Source: Paramecium sonneborni
Lineage: Eukaryota > Ciliophora > Oligohymenophorea > Peniculida > Parameciidae
Reading direction: 5' to 3'
NCBI GenBank assembly: GCA_905182985.1
Contig: CAJJDN010000007.1
Span: 118,619-182,618, forward strand
DNA length: 64,000 bases
Shown here: in pieces, positions 24,905 through 36,650 of the stretch
Numbering within the stretch: the stretch's first letter is position 1
How the letters are laid out: every line of letters begins with the position of its first letter
Notes under the pieces: generated by a model
Databases searched by the model: none
What the model saw: the letters and a program-made list of their open reading frames with translations, nothing else
What the model was told of the DNA's origin: nothing
Position numbers and translations under genes: made by a program

Positions 24905-26014
24905 ATGAGATTGGCAAGATTCGGAATACCAACTATTTTAAAACGATTACCTTTTACTCAATTATAGAAATCTCGTCCATAAATACTAAAATCAGTTGCA
25001 ATAGGAGCGTTATTCACAGGTCTTACATGGAAATAAGCTTTGAAATTAGATGAATTCTAAAGCACTGTTGTTTCAGATGTTAATGAATTCTGTTGTGTAT
25101 TGGTTTTAGAATTGAGTGAAGGAGATACCAATTTATAACATGAAGCATTAAATGCACTAAAAGAAATCCCAAAACTTGTTTAAAAGAAGACTAATGAGGA
25201 TGGTATAAATTAATAATATAATTTAGATGAACTGGATCCAGTAACAGTAGGAGTTGGATTCTAAACAAAGTTTTGGGAAAAATTAACTAGAACACCATAG
25301 AATGATTATGAAGCTCGTGCTGGTGCATATGGATCTATGCCATATGGTAAAGGAAATGTAATAGTACATGTAAAAGCATAAAATAGATCATTGGCATTTG
25401 AAACTATTTAAGTATTTGAATTATGTTTCTATATTTTAGAAAGTAGTAAAAAGTTTACCAAAAGGATCATATCGGGTGGTATCAGAAAGATATGGATATA
25501 AATATTTGGACGGAAGAGATATGAGTGGATTTTTAGATGGGACTATGAATCCAAATCTTAAATAACAAAGATAAAAAGTAGCTGTAAATGAAAGAGGAGG
25601 CAGCTATATGATCCATTAAATATGGCATCATAAATTAGATTGGTTAGATAAAGTTACAGAAGATGAATAAGAAAAAATGGTTGGAAGAAAGAAATCAAAT
25701 TCATTTGAATTAAGACCATTACCAATTGATAGTCATGTTAGTAGAACTAGAAGTGAAGATAATAAGAGGTTATTAATTGTTAGATAATCTCAACCTTTTG
25801 GAACAGTTACTGGTGATCATGGTTTACTCTTCATTGCTTATGCCAAAGATTTAAACAACTTTAATACAATGTTAGATAGAATGACCGGAAAAGGAGATGG
25901 AATTAATGATCAAATAATGAAGATGTCTATGTAATTATTCTTATTTATTAATATAGTAATTCTTATGGCAATTATTTCTATTTACCAAGTGTACAAGAAC
26001 TACAGAAATTATGA
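24905..26014 (+). CDS. DyP-type heme peroxidase
   Basis: Dye-decolorizing peroxidases use heme and H2O2 to oxidise varied substrates. The ferredoxin-like fold signatures are present. The GxxDG motif is in MSGFLDGTMNPN (catalytic Asp). The proximal heme His is in DSHVSRTRSEDNKR, followed by LLIVRQSQPFGTVTGDHGLLF and FNTMLDRMTGKGDG. The C-terminal NYFYLPSVQELQKL fits the family end. Introns of 28 nt (about residue 165) and 26 nt (near the C-terminus) restore frame. The N-terminus is basic with a hydrophobic stretch (SVAIGALFTGLTW), perhaps an organelle signal or membrane anchor. DyPs are mainly bacterial and fungal, so transfer is possible. Its last 274 bp are repeated after the N at 26901. Confidence 0.92.
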
Positions 26015-26900
26015 GATAATTTATATATTTAACACAATATGATTATCCAGTTATATAGATACTCATCAAAATATTTTCAAACTTTATTATTGCTCTTTAT
26101 TAATTTTGAATTAGGATTTTATTTTTTAAGATATGTACACATTAGTCTTTAAGTTAAAGGTTACTTTTAATTATATTTTTCACTTCTAACTAATAAGATT
26201 CTTGGTGTTTTTTATTCAAAAATACTTAAATTATTTGTTTTAACACCTTCTAAATTACTTAGATTTGGTATATTCAATATAGATTTTTTTTTATTATTCT
26301 AAGCAAAATAATAATTAGAAGCTTCAGTTTTTATTCTAAATTAACCACAATTTGGGGTTGAGTATTTATGTAATTTATTTACTACTTCTTTTTTACTTTT
26401 ATTATCTATTTCTTAAACTTATTTTAATTTATCAATATCTTAATCTTTACTGGTCATCATTTTTTATTATACTTTATTAAATAGACTATGAGTTGAAATG
26501 CTTGTTTTAGTTTTATTGTCCTTTTCAATTCTATGTGTTGTACTTATTTTTTTCATCAAATTTTATGCTTAAATCAATTGTATTACTGGTAGAATGGATA
26601 CACGATTACTTTTTTAAATGGACTATTTAGAATGCTTTTCACATAAAAATTAATTAAAATCATACTAAAATGAGCAGAAGATCCAATTAAACTTAAATCT
26701 CTATTTGATGGTCTCATATTTTATGGTTAAATAGATAATTAAGGTGAAGCTGGAAATCTAGTTTTAGTATTAGATTGAGGTGAGTCAAGTAATTCTTTTT
26801 TGCAAATTAAAATTTTTTTCTTCACTTTGCCACCACAATCTAAACATTCACAACTAGAAATTAATTGCTAATTATCAAATTGATTTATTATTTGAAATGG
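25741..26900. repeat. first copy of 1,160-bp direct duplication
   Basis: Matches 26902-28061 with an offset of 1,161. The copies are separated only by the N at 26901. It carries the 3' end of the DyP gene and the 3' part of the neighbouring minus-strand gene. Confidence 0.93.
26077..26900 (-). pseudogene. truncated copy of the Cys-cluster protein gene
   Basis: Contains the 3' part of the minus-strand gene completed at 27238-28166, cut by the N at 26901. The copied part looks identical, so this is more likely a duplicated contig end than a decayed gene. Confidence 0.75.
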
Positions 26901-26901
26901 N
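26901..26901. other. single-base assembly gap
   Basis: An N at the exact junction of two identical 1,160-bp blocks. Confidence 0.98.
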
Positions 26902-28061
26902 GTAGAACTAGAAGTGAAGATAATAAGAGGTTATTAATTGTTAGATAATCTCAACCTTTTGGAACAGTTACTGGTGATCATGGTTTACTCTTCATTGCTT
27001 ATGCCAAAGATTTAAACAACTTTAATACAATGTTAGATAGAATGACCGGAAAAGGAGATGGAATTAATGATCAAATAATGAAGATGTCTATGTAATTATT
27101 CTTATTTATTAATATAGTAATTCTTATGGCAATTATTTCTATTTACCAAGTGTACAAGAACTACAGAAATTATGAGATAATTTATATATTTAACACAATA
27201 TGATTATCCAGTTATATAGATACTCATCAAAATATTTTCAAACTTTATTATTGCTCTTTATTAATTTTGAATTAGGATTTTATTTTTTAAGATATGTACA
27301 CATTAGTCTTTAAGTTAAAGGTTACTTTTAATTATATTTTTCACTTCTAACTAATAAGATTCTTGGTGTTTTTTATTCAAAAATACTTAAATTATTTGTT
27401 TTAACACCTTCTAAATTACTTAGATTTGGTATATTCAATATAGATTTTTTTTTATTATTCTAAGCAAAATAATAATTAGAAGCTTCAGTTTTTATTCTAA
27501 ATTAACCACAATTTGGGGTTGAGTATTTATGTAATTTATTTACTACTTCTTTTTTACTTTTATTATCTATTTCTTAAACTTATTTTAATTTATCAATATC
27601 TTAATCTTTACTGGTCATCATTTTTTATTATACTTTATTAAATAGACTATGAGTTGAAATGCTTGTTTTAGTTTTATTGTCCTTTTCAATTCTATGTGTT
27701 GTACTTATTTTTTTCATCAAATTTTATGCTTAAATCAATTGTATTACTGGTAGAATGGATACACGATTACTTTTTTAAATGGACTATTTAGAATGCTTTT
27801 CACATAAAAATTAATTAAAATCATACTAAAATGAGCAGAAGATCCAATTAAACTTAAATCTCTATTTGATGGTCTCATATTTTATGGTTAAATAGATAAT
27901 TAAGGTGAAGCTGGAAATCTAGTTTTAGTATTAGATTGAGGTGAGTCAAGTAATTCTTTTTTGCAAATTAAAATTTTTTTCTTCACTTTGCCACCACAAT
28001 CTAAACATTCACAACTAGAAATTAATTGCTAATTATCAAATTGATTTATTATTTGAAATGG
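26902..28061. repeat. second copy of 1,160-bp direct duplication
   Basis: Repeats 25741-26900. It begins inside the DyP coding sequence (fragment 26902-27175, without a start) and continues smoothly into unique sequence at 28062. Confidence 0.93.
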
Positions 28062-28166
28062 AATTGCAAAATTTTTAAATAGACTTTTACATCCTAATAG
28101 TTTCTAATAGATTACTTTTTGTAAAACATTTATCAAATCCAAAGATTTTGTAATTATGTTAGTCAT
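27238..28166 (-). CDS. hypothetical protein with Cys cluster
   Basis: The minus-strand frame starts MTNIITKSLDLINVLQKV. A Cys cluster follows at about residue 50 (SCECLDCGGKVKKKILICKK), possibly a small zinc-binding site. After that come disordered Ser/Asn/Lys-rich sequence and a C-terminal region ending LKKQNPNSKLIKSNNKV at TGA 27238. One intron of about 20 nt near the middle is needed to keep frame, and its exact borders are uncertain. No family recognised. Most of the coding sequence also lies in the upstream duplicate. Confidence 0.5.
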
Positions 28167-28378
28167 CTTAAATAGATATTCTTTTATGAAATATTTAATG
28201 AAACGTTTTCTGTAAATCTGATTCTGGTTAAATTTCAAATAAATCCATAAATTTATATCTATTATTATTAATATATTAATTAAAAATGTTAAAAGACATA
28301 AGTTAGAGTTTATGTAAAAATAAAAGAGTTTCGACAATAATAAATATTTTTGTATAATTATGAATGTATATTTTGATA

Positions 28379-29098
28379 TCACCATTCTGGTTTAGGTCTT
28401 TATTTCTTTGCAATTTCTCCTCTTGCCAAATCTGGGAAGTTCTCTTCACATGACAATGGAACATCTTTGAAATAGTAATTACCATAAGTATTATTTTATC
28501 TTTCTCTCTCATATGACCATTATCTCTCTCCAAGTAAACAATGTTTATAAAATTTAACTGCAGTCATTTTTGTTACTTACCACCAAAGATAAGATGCTCC
28601 CAATAAGTATAATCCATATCCTGCTAAACCAACATATCCAAAACTAATGATAGTGATCATCATATCACATACTTATAAAAGAATGAAGTTTATCTTATAC
28701 TAGTTATACCTCTTTAACCAATTGGTAAAAACATTTATCTCTAAGTTAAGGCAGCTTTTTATAATCACATCCTATATATACCTTATAAAAAGAATCCAGT
28801 AGTGCATATCCAAACTGGGAAGATTCTCACAAAATTAAAGCATTTCAAATCTCTCTCAACAAAATCTTGAATATTTCTTGATACATGAATTCTTAATAAC
28901 ATTAATATCAAATATTTACCTCTATAATTTATTTACAAAATATGTTCTTGGATCTATTTATTTACCCTCTTATGCATTTTCTTACATTATTTCTATATAT
29001 CTTTTATATGCAGGATTATCTCCATGTTAATAAAATAACAATGGATCATATAATTTTTGAATTTCTTCCTTCAGATTTTTGGCATCTGTCTTTGACAT
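28379..29098 (-). CDS. two-TM membrane protein, unknown
   Basis: The product begins MSKTDAKNLKEEIQKLYDPL. After introns of about 28 and 27 nt (and one of ~38 nt, long for this genome) it shows two hydrophobic segments: FVRIFPVWICTTGFFLQ and MITIISFGYVGLAGYGLYLL. An aromatic, charged tail ends IAKKQRPKPEW at TGA 28379. The size, two helices and Tyr/Trp-rich soluble tail resemble ciliate-specific mitochondrial inner-membrane subunits, but I cannot assign a family. Confidence 0.6.
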
Positions 29099-29138
29099 TT
29101 TAATTATTTATTTATATAATTATGATTTGATAAAATCA

Positions 29139-30146
29139 TCATTTTCTAATAATATTTAATGGAAAGTTTAATGTCACTTTAAATCCATCATATAATATCA
29201 TAACTAAGTTCACTTCAAAATCAACTAAATAATATTAATATTTCATACCACTAAATTCTCTAAATTGAAAATTTGGACATGAAAAATATTTTGGAAATAT
29301 CATATGAAAAGGTAATTCTAATCCTCTTGTAGCATTCCCTTCTACAATTTATATCAACTAAATCTCTGTTGCTTCACTAATTTTTCCTAAATTATTTTCT
29401 AATTTCTCTACTCTTATAAACTATATATCTATTGTTCTTATTTCAGAATCACATTCTTAAATAATTATGTATCCATGAAAATCTTCTTAAAATAAACAAA
29501 TTGTTGTGTCAATCTATCCATTAATTCTAAATTTGGCACTCTATGTTTTATTCATTGTGCTTGAATTTCCTAATAATTTATCTGGAGTTATCAAAAAATG
29601 TTCAACTCTAGGATATTTTTCTGTCTGCTTAATTCTGTCATTTCCTTATCCTGGTACATAAACAAAATAAGGAATTATTGAGGTAACTTTTAATCCATTA
29701 GCTAATGTTAATTCTGCTTCTATTGAATATTATATTGCAATATAAACACCAACATAAGTTTCCAAAATTTTCCTATCTTAATATGGAGTTAATTGGTATT
29801 TAAATGGAAAACTATTCTTCTCTTATAATCTAAATTCTATAAATTATTATTATTCTACATATAATTATCTGTAGTCAATTTTCCATCTAGTTAATGTAGT
29901 AAAACAGGATGAAGCTAACTTGACATCCTCTCTAAATCTTTGTGCGTTTCTTTATTTTATGATATTATTGTCCCTTCAGATTTCCATATAAATTATTTTA
30001 TTTCAAGTCTTTTCTATTATAGATCTGTAAATATAAGAGAAACTTATCCAGAAACAAAATCCTATTTCAAATATATTTCATACTCCTGGCTTAAAAGTAT
30101 TATTCGCCTTATCAAATTTAATTTACAAATTATATTCGCTTTTCAT
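29139..30146 (-). CDS. VPS26C: VPS26C (DSCR3), retriever complex subunit
   Basis: An arrestin-fold subunit of the retriever/Commander endosomal recycling complex. After MKSEYNLQIKFDKANNTFKP and a 22-nt intron come beta-rich segments (GVYIAIQYSIEAELTLANGL). The C-terminal signature is ATEIQLIQIVEGNATRGLEL, then PFHMIFPKYFSCPNFQF, DFEVNLVMILYDG and NFPLNIIRK. This closely follows the animal DSCR3 end (ATEIQ...GDVCRGL...FPRLFTCP...FEVNIVVLL...NFPLKLCR). Length (about 320 residues) is slightly over the family's ~297. TGA 29139. Confidence 0.82.
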
Positions 30147-30536
30147 ATTTAGGTATTTATTAAAATAATAGTATAAATATGCACATTTTAATCATAGTTT
30201 CTTTTGTAAAAAAAGAAATATAACCTTAAATAAAATCAATTAATTTGTTCATAATTTTAATTCAATCAATTTAATCATCACTATAATAAAAATAATTAGA
30301 TGCAAATTGTAATTATTACTAAATGCTTTATATTTTATATTAAAATGGTCTATAATTACAGTATTTGTTCTTAAAAAGTACATATGTCAGAGAAAATACA
30401 CTAAATTTCAGCATCTATCTTTTCAGACAGGGATAACTATTAATCATCATGATAGCTTTATTATAGGAATAATATAAATATATGAAAAAAATGAAGTATT
30501 TTATAATTATGGTTTAATATTATTTTTATTTATTAA
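30147..30536. other. divergent spacer
   Basis: AT-rich promoter-type interval between diverging genes. No frame recognised. Confidence 0.5.
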
Positions 30537-30945
30537 ATGTTTTCTAATTAAAGCGAGTATGATCTACGAGTGTTTTTATCCTCCTATTAAGATGCTCTAC
30601 ATTGTTTAAAATAATCAGCTGATAAATCAACATTAAGAAAAAATTATGAAAATATTGCCAATCGACTTACAATTTATGTGAAATAAAAGAAAGTATATTG
30701 TTGACAATAAGGTAGATGTTTGGAGAAGCTATTTTATCTAAAAATGAAGAGAGAGACATCTTAGCATTTTAATATACACAGTAAAATATTAAAAAATCTA
30801 TAAAAATAGTTATATATTTTTAAAATATTTACCAGATTTCGACAATTTTAAAGGAAATTATGATTAGTTGAAGACAATCCTCAATAATTCATTTAATTCT
30901 CTATCTTCAGATTATTAGCTGTATTCATAATAATCTTAGTAATGA
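30537..30945 (+). CDS. small hypothetical protein
   Basis: ATG 30537 opens MFSNQSEYDLRVFLSSYQDA. Introns of about 23 nt and 29 nt join to FLKYLPDFDNFKGNYDQLK and a Gln/Ser-rich end at TGA 30943-30945. About 118 residues, helical and charged. Not recognised. The opposite-strand neighbour ends about 40 bp downstream. Confidence 0.5.
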
Positions 30946-30986
30946 CAAGCATAATGATTTGAATATAAGTATATATGTGGCAAAAA

Positions 30987-31534
30987 TCATATTATAATAA
31001 GATCATTGTCTTCGTCTCTTTAACCAGAATTATAATTAAGATATTACGAATTTTAAGGGTTTTTCTTTTTAAAGCATTTAGATTTCAATTATTGAACCCA
31101 ATTTCCAACTATTTTGTGAGGTGGTACAATAACTTTATCGGTTTTAATAAATGATGATATTTTTTTGGTCACATTAAACATAAATTAATTAGATTCTTTC
31201 ATTGAAGAGACAAAATTTAAACCTAAAGTTATTTCCTATTTTGATTAAATTTATGTTATGGTTCTTCATAATAATAGAAAAAACTGAATTACTTTTTTGT
31301 AAATTGATAAAGAGTCTTGAGACTATTGATGGTAGTTTTGGTTAAAGATAAATTAGATAATTATTATTATAATTAGTTTTTTGGACTTTACTAAAAATTA
31401 ATAGTTTTAACTCTATCATATAATGTAACACTCTAATTTTGACGTGGATCCTCGTCATGAAATAATTATTAATATTCTTGTAGGTCTGGTTGAGATTATG
31501 AAGTAGTACAAGGGGTTTTATTAACAATGAACAT
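30987..31534 (-). CDS. hypothetical protein
   Basis: Minus-strand start MFIVNKTPCTTSQSQPDLQE. One 29-nt intron restores frame into GLNFVSSMKESNQFMFNVTK, then FIKTDKVIVPPHKIVGNWVQ. A basic tail ends at TGA 30987. About 170 residues. No domain recognised. Its ATG lies only 32 bp from the ATG of the divergent KATNIP gene, so the two probably share a very compact bidirectional promoter. Confidence 0.55.
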
Positions 31535-31566
31535 TATTATTTATTAATATTTATTAATATTTAATA

Positions 31567-33859
31567 ATGTAACAATAATTATTAAAGCCTTAATCTAAAG
31601 AACATGCCCTTTAAATATTACAATAGGGATTTCAAATGTATTAATAATAAGGACATGTGAGTTTTAATGAAAATTCTGCTTTATCACAATAACAAGAAAG
31701 GATGAGTTTCAACGAATAGAAGATAAAATCTCATCCTAAAGTTCACAATGTTTTTGATAATCAGAAGAGAATTAAAAATAATTAACATTTAATTGAGTAA
31801 AGTCTAGTTGGAAATAGATTTGAAATTCCTATTTTACCTTCAGGAAAACATCTGAAATTTAATGTTCTTTCAAATTGGGGAGATAAATAACAAGTTGGTT
31901 TAAATGGAATAGAAGTATTTGATTCATAAGGAGGCAATATTACAAGATATATTAAAATGCCTATGTAAGATGAATATATAGAGAAATTGAAGTTGATTGA
32001 CGGTTATTAGGCAGTTAAAGATGATAAACATATTTGGAAAACTAAGAATTTAAAACCAGAAATCGTCATAGATTTAACTGCAAATATCAAAATATCATTG
32101 ATAAGAATATGGAATTATAATAAATCTAGGATTAGATCTTATAAAGGTGTGAGATTATTAAAAATAACTCTAGATGAAAGATTAGTAAACTATTTATGTA
32201 ATATTTTAGTTAGATATTTTATGGAGATATTTAGAAAGCAACAGGAGATCTAAAAAAGTTTTAAGATAATTGTGAATATATTTTATTTACATAAGATTCA
32301 AAAATTATTAGTAGAATTGCTGAATTAGATTGGTTAAATAAAAGAGCTGAAGATTATTCTATTTAAATTTTATAATAGACTATGAGTATCTAATAAATTA
32401 GACCGAATACAGGTACTAAGTTGTAGTCATAAAATTAAAAATAATATAGTGATTAGTCTCCTTCATCAAAATTATATTCATCTAAAATTTATTAATAAAA
32501 AAATAATGGATAAGAGTAACCTATGTAAATTTAAAGACAATAATAATATCAATAATAATAATACTAATAATATTAGGTATAAAAATAAGAAAAAATAGCA
32601 ACGCAATAATATCCTGAATATATTTCTGTTTCTGATATATTGTTAGAATTTAATAATGGGTCAAAAAGATTTTTAGGATTGAATGGAATGGTTTTGATTG
32701 ATTGCAAAAATTAACAAATTCTTTAAGATGATATTTTAGATTCTAATTTAATTGATTATGATTTGTAAAGACTATTTTATTCTAATAATCCAACTTAAGT
32801 AGATTCATCAAATATGGTTTGGTTAAAATAAAAGAAAATCTTTATAAAATTCAAATAATAAACAAAGTTATCTATGATTAAGTTTTATAATTGTAATTAA
32901 ATTGTAAGTGAATCAACATTTACTGGACCAGAAATAGTAAAGATTACTTATAATGGAAAATCCAAAATATATAGTATTAATTAGTTATAATTTTAGATTT
33001 GAGACCTGCTCCATGTGAAGATATTAATTTTGTTTAAACAATAAATTTATCATAGCCAAACAATAATTCTTATTCTGGGAATTTGATGGTTAATTATGAA
33101 TAATTTAATTAAAATTATATTATTGCTTATCCTCCTTGTGGGATGCTTGTAACAATTTATTTGGTTAATACATGGGGAGATAACAATTATATAGGTTTAA
33201 ATGGAATAGAAATTTATGACAATTAAGGATAAGCATTATTATAAAGAAAGATTATAGGTTATACTATTCATTCAGTTCCATAAGTAATTAATTAATAATA
33301 TAATTTTAGTTAGATGATGATCCAAGAGTTGTTTAGAATTTAGTAATTCCTCCTTATGATATTAATTGTCAACCATAAAAAAGTTTTTTAGCTCCATTTA
33401 TCAACACACCAATGGAAAAATTAAAAAATAAGAATGCAATAATAATATAAAAGGCAAGAGATTTAGAAAGATAAGAAATAAATAAGATTTATGTATTATT
33501 TGACAAACTTACATCTTTCAGTGGCATAGACTTTTATAATTATACTAAAGATTGGTAAAGAGGTGTAAAAGAGGTTCATATATATATTAATAATCGATTG
33601 ATTTATTAAGTACTTTATTAATATATACATTTAGGGTAATATCAACTAAACCTTCCAAGATATCAAAAAGAATATATTTAATAAAACTACTATATTATTT
33701 TCAGATTCCAACTAAATTAAATAATAATTAAATCCATATTTCTATCAATTTCCAGAAGAGTAGGTTTCTTTAATTGATGAGAATAAATAATTGACCTAAA
33801 GAGAATATTAATAATATTTCCCATAATAATTGATTAGACCTAAAACTAGCGTTAAATGA
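31567..33859 (+). CDS. KATNIP: katanin-interacting protein (KATNIP), DUF4457 repeats
   Basis: KATNIP (KIAA0556) is a ciliary-base microtubule protein that binds katanin. The protein has a Gln-rich N-terminus (~70 residues) followed by DUF4457-type units. Unit 1 has LKFNVLSNWGDKQQVGLNGI then KISLIRIWNYNKSRIRSYKG. A second unit includes RFLGLNGMVLI and TFTGPEIVKI. The third has NTWGDNNYIGLNGIEIYDNQ and ends GVKEVHIYINNRLIYQGNI. The WGD...GLNGIE and IRIWNYNKSR..S..GV motifs are typical. About 730 residues, shorter than human (about 1,600) but with the repeat core. Introns of 29, 23, 26 and 25 nt. Stop TGA 33857-33859. Confidence 0.85.
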
Positions 33860-33961
33860 TCATTATCTAATATATTTTATTTGCCAAATTTCGGTTATTT
33901 TAAGAATTCCAATTTTTCACTCTTGTTAATTAATCACTTTCTGTAATATTTATTATACTTA

Positions 33962-34632
33962 ATGAACATTTTTGAAAGTCAATATATAGATTTTAAAGAA
34001 GATTGGGATGGATAAAGTACAAGTACAGAAGAAAAGGAAGATGAAATTATTTTTGAGATTGAGTAATATTTTATGAAATAAATTAAGTGTTCAACCAAAA
34101 AGATAGAAATTTGAAACCAAAGAATAGAAAAAATAGTTTATTGAAGAATATACAAAAAAAAAGAAAACTGAACTTTGTAAAAATTATTAAGCATTGGGAT
34201 ATTGTAAATTTGGAAATGAAGTATTATCACTTTCTCTATTCATTATTAGTGTTCTTTTGCACATGGTTAAGAAGAATTATAACCAAAAATTCATTTACAT
34301 TAAAAATATAAAACTAAAGCTTGCATTCGATATTTTAATGATGGATTTTGTCCTTATGGAATTCGTTGCCAATATTTACATAATGAAATTATCAACCGCT
34401 AAGAATTTGAAATATATTTAATAAGTTGTTACAAAAAATATGGGATGAAACCACCTATTTCATAAAGTATATTCTTAAATTCTATTTAGAATTTTTAAAG
34501 ACCACAGAGAGATTAGATGTTTAAAGATTTTAATAGATTTTCAAAAACATGTAAAAGCAAGGACTTTCAATTAATCTCTATCATAGATCTAATTTTTTTA
34601 AAAATTTAGAAAATTAACCTATCTCATCTTGA
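33962..34632 (+). CDS. CCCH zinc-finger protein, TIS11-like
   Basis: Tandem CCCH fingers of this type bind AU-rich RNA. After an acidic N-terminus the first finger is CKNYQALGYCKFGNE, then, across a 29-nt intron, CSFAH (C-x8-C-x5-C-x3-H). The second is CIRYFNDGFCPYGIRCQYLH (C-x8-C-x5-C-x3-H). The fingers are preceded by KTELCKNY and KTKACIRY, matching the YKTELC lead of TIS11/tristetraprolin. A 23-nt intron joins to the helical tail ending ENQPISS at TGA 34630-34632. One further intron (about 20 nt) near residue 40 is needed. About 195 residues. Confidence 0.83.
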
Positions 34633-34670
34633 ATTAATTTTATTTATATTGTAAATAATTAAAAAATTTT

Positions 34671-35673
34671 ATGTCAACTCTTTATCTAACAGGTTCCTAG
34701 GCCACTTATGAATCTTTTGATGTTAATGTTGCTAATAAATTAAAGGATATTTGTAAGGATATGGAAGCATTAATAATCAAAACCAATTAAAAATTTTCAA
34801 GACTTTTATAAAGTTAATAAAATAGCTTTTATAAGTCTTTTCAATTAGTTATTGAATAAATCTCTTCAGATTTTAAGAATTTACAATAAAAATTTGATGA
34901 ATACGTGACGTATTATGAAGATGAAACATAAGTAAAAGAATTAAGAAAATAGACTAGGTAGCAAAAACATAAAATAAATTGATTTTTTTTAGAGATGAGT
35001 GTTAAGTTTTAAATAAATTATGCATTGATTTGAAACATCAAAATCAAGAATTATAATAAAAAGTCAAAGAACTTGAATAAGTATTATCATTTATTTAATA
35101 TTAAAATAGGAAATCAATAATCATAAATTTATACTAATTAAATAAATTGATAAAAACTCAAAATTAAATGAGGAAGCAGAAATTATGAAATAAAAAATAC
35201 AATTATCTTAAAACATTTAATTAATGAGTAGATATAATGATTAAAATATAACAAATGAAAAGAAACTTAAAGTTCCTCATCTAAAATTAAATAATCGATT
35301 CCCTACAGATCTTACTGATTTTGAACATTAAAGTATTAGTACATTTAGCAATAAAAATTAAATAATAAACCTTTAGAAGGAAATAAAATCAAAAAAAAAT
35401 CTATCATTAATTAATAAAACTAGTGAAGAGTTGACTAATACTAACTCTAGTAAATAAAAAATATATTAGATTGGTATATAAAATTATGATATTAATTTAG
35501 ATCAATTTTTTGAGAAATCATTTAATTCAAGAACAAAATCATAATAACATACTTTAAAAAAGTTAGAACAGTCTGAAATTACTTAAAAGATGCAAGAAAG
35601 AAGCTCTTCAAATTTAAGATCTAACAAAAGTAATACTTAATATTAAAAAAAAATTCCATTAATATCCAGTTGA
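34671..35673 (+). CDS. coiled-coil protein, unknown
   Basis: Starts MSTLYLTGSQATYESFDVNV. Residues ~15-160 are coiled coil (repeated Leu/Lys/Gln heptads). The rest is Ser/Asn/Lys-rich and disordered, ending KKIPLISS at TGA 35671-35673. Introns of ~35, 29 and 27 nt each restore frame. No family recognised. It begins only 38 bp after the CCCH gene on the same strand. Confidence 0.6.
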
Positions 35674-35696
35674 TTAAAATAATTTATTTTTTAATT

Positions 35697-36002
35697 ATGC
35701 AATAATATTTAAAGAAAGTGAAAAAGAGAATACAAGAATAGTGGATTAAATACGTTTTCATCCTGATAATACTTGCAATAGCTATGCTTAGAAATTATAC
35801 AAATTAAAAAGTTTCTAATGAGGAGCCTGTAAAATTAACAGAAGAATAGATTTCTAAAACTGCATAATATAAATAAGACACAATAATATAATATGGCATA
35901 ATGTCAGCTATATTTATTGGAATCCTTGCTTTTGTTTAAGCTTTGAATAATAAACATGATAAACCTAAAGATTAAGAAAAAGAAAAAGTAAAAGGTCAAT
36001 GA
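35697..36002 (+). CDS. small two-TM protein (101 aa)
   Basis: Intronless frame: MQQYLKKVKKRIQEQ, then a membrane helix (YVFILIILAIAMLRNY), a short charged loop, a second helix (YGIMSAIFIGILAFVQAL), and a Lys/Asp/Glu-rich tail. Likely a small ER or mitochondrial membrane protein; family unknown. It starts 23 bp after the previous stop. Confidence 0.6.
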
Positions 36003-36208
36003 TGATATGTGGAAATAACAGTTAATTATTATTACCTGATAAATAAAGCTATTTTTTGTTAACTCTTTATTTTCTTATATATTTAAATTGGCAAGCAACG
36101 AAAAAAAATGAGCAGAAAAACACAATATCAAAGAATTCAAAAATTTATTTAACATTTCCGATACTATAGTTTCTCTTTTTGTTCTCTGTAAAAAATAAGC
36201 AATTATTC

Positions 36209-36398
36209 TCAATTCTTTTTACGATTATTCTATTTAGTACAAAGTTTGATTAATTTTGATAATAAATCTGAATCTTTTTGAATAGAAAGTTCCTTTTTAT
36301 AATCTCTGTTTAAGATTTGTGGCTGAATTTCTATTTTTATTTATTAAAATAAAAAATTTACTACCTTTAGTAAAAATAGATCCTTCTTATTTAAACAT
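36209..36398 (-). CDS. possible small Lys/Gln-rich protein
   Basis: Minus-strand ATG 36398 opens MFKQEGSIFTKEIQPQ. A ~34-nt intron leads into NRDYKKELSIQKDSDLLSKL and then a TGA at 36209. Another intron could carry the frame further. The rest of the 36003-36650 interval is AT-rich with no gene seen. Confidence 0.33.
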
Positions 36399-36650
36399 TA
36401 AATATAAATATTTATTTGAATTTCTGTTTAATATGCTTATTTACTATAATATTTAAACAGTCAATTGTCTTTAATGAATAACCTAATAAAAATCATAAAT
36501 TTTAGATTTATAGATTGCACTTCTATTAATAGAAATATGAAGTATAAAATCATAAATTTCTCTAGTATTTATTCTTCAATAATATAAACTCTAGTTAAAA
36601 ATTATGAATAGTATAGTAATTTAAATATAGATTGGATAATTATAGATAAA

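Noticed and set aside
28104..28533. Two overlapping minus-strand standard ORFs
   Set aside because: They straddle the true stop at 28379 and the spacer; frames differ from the supported genes on both sides.
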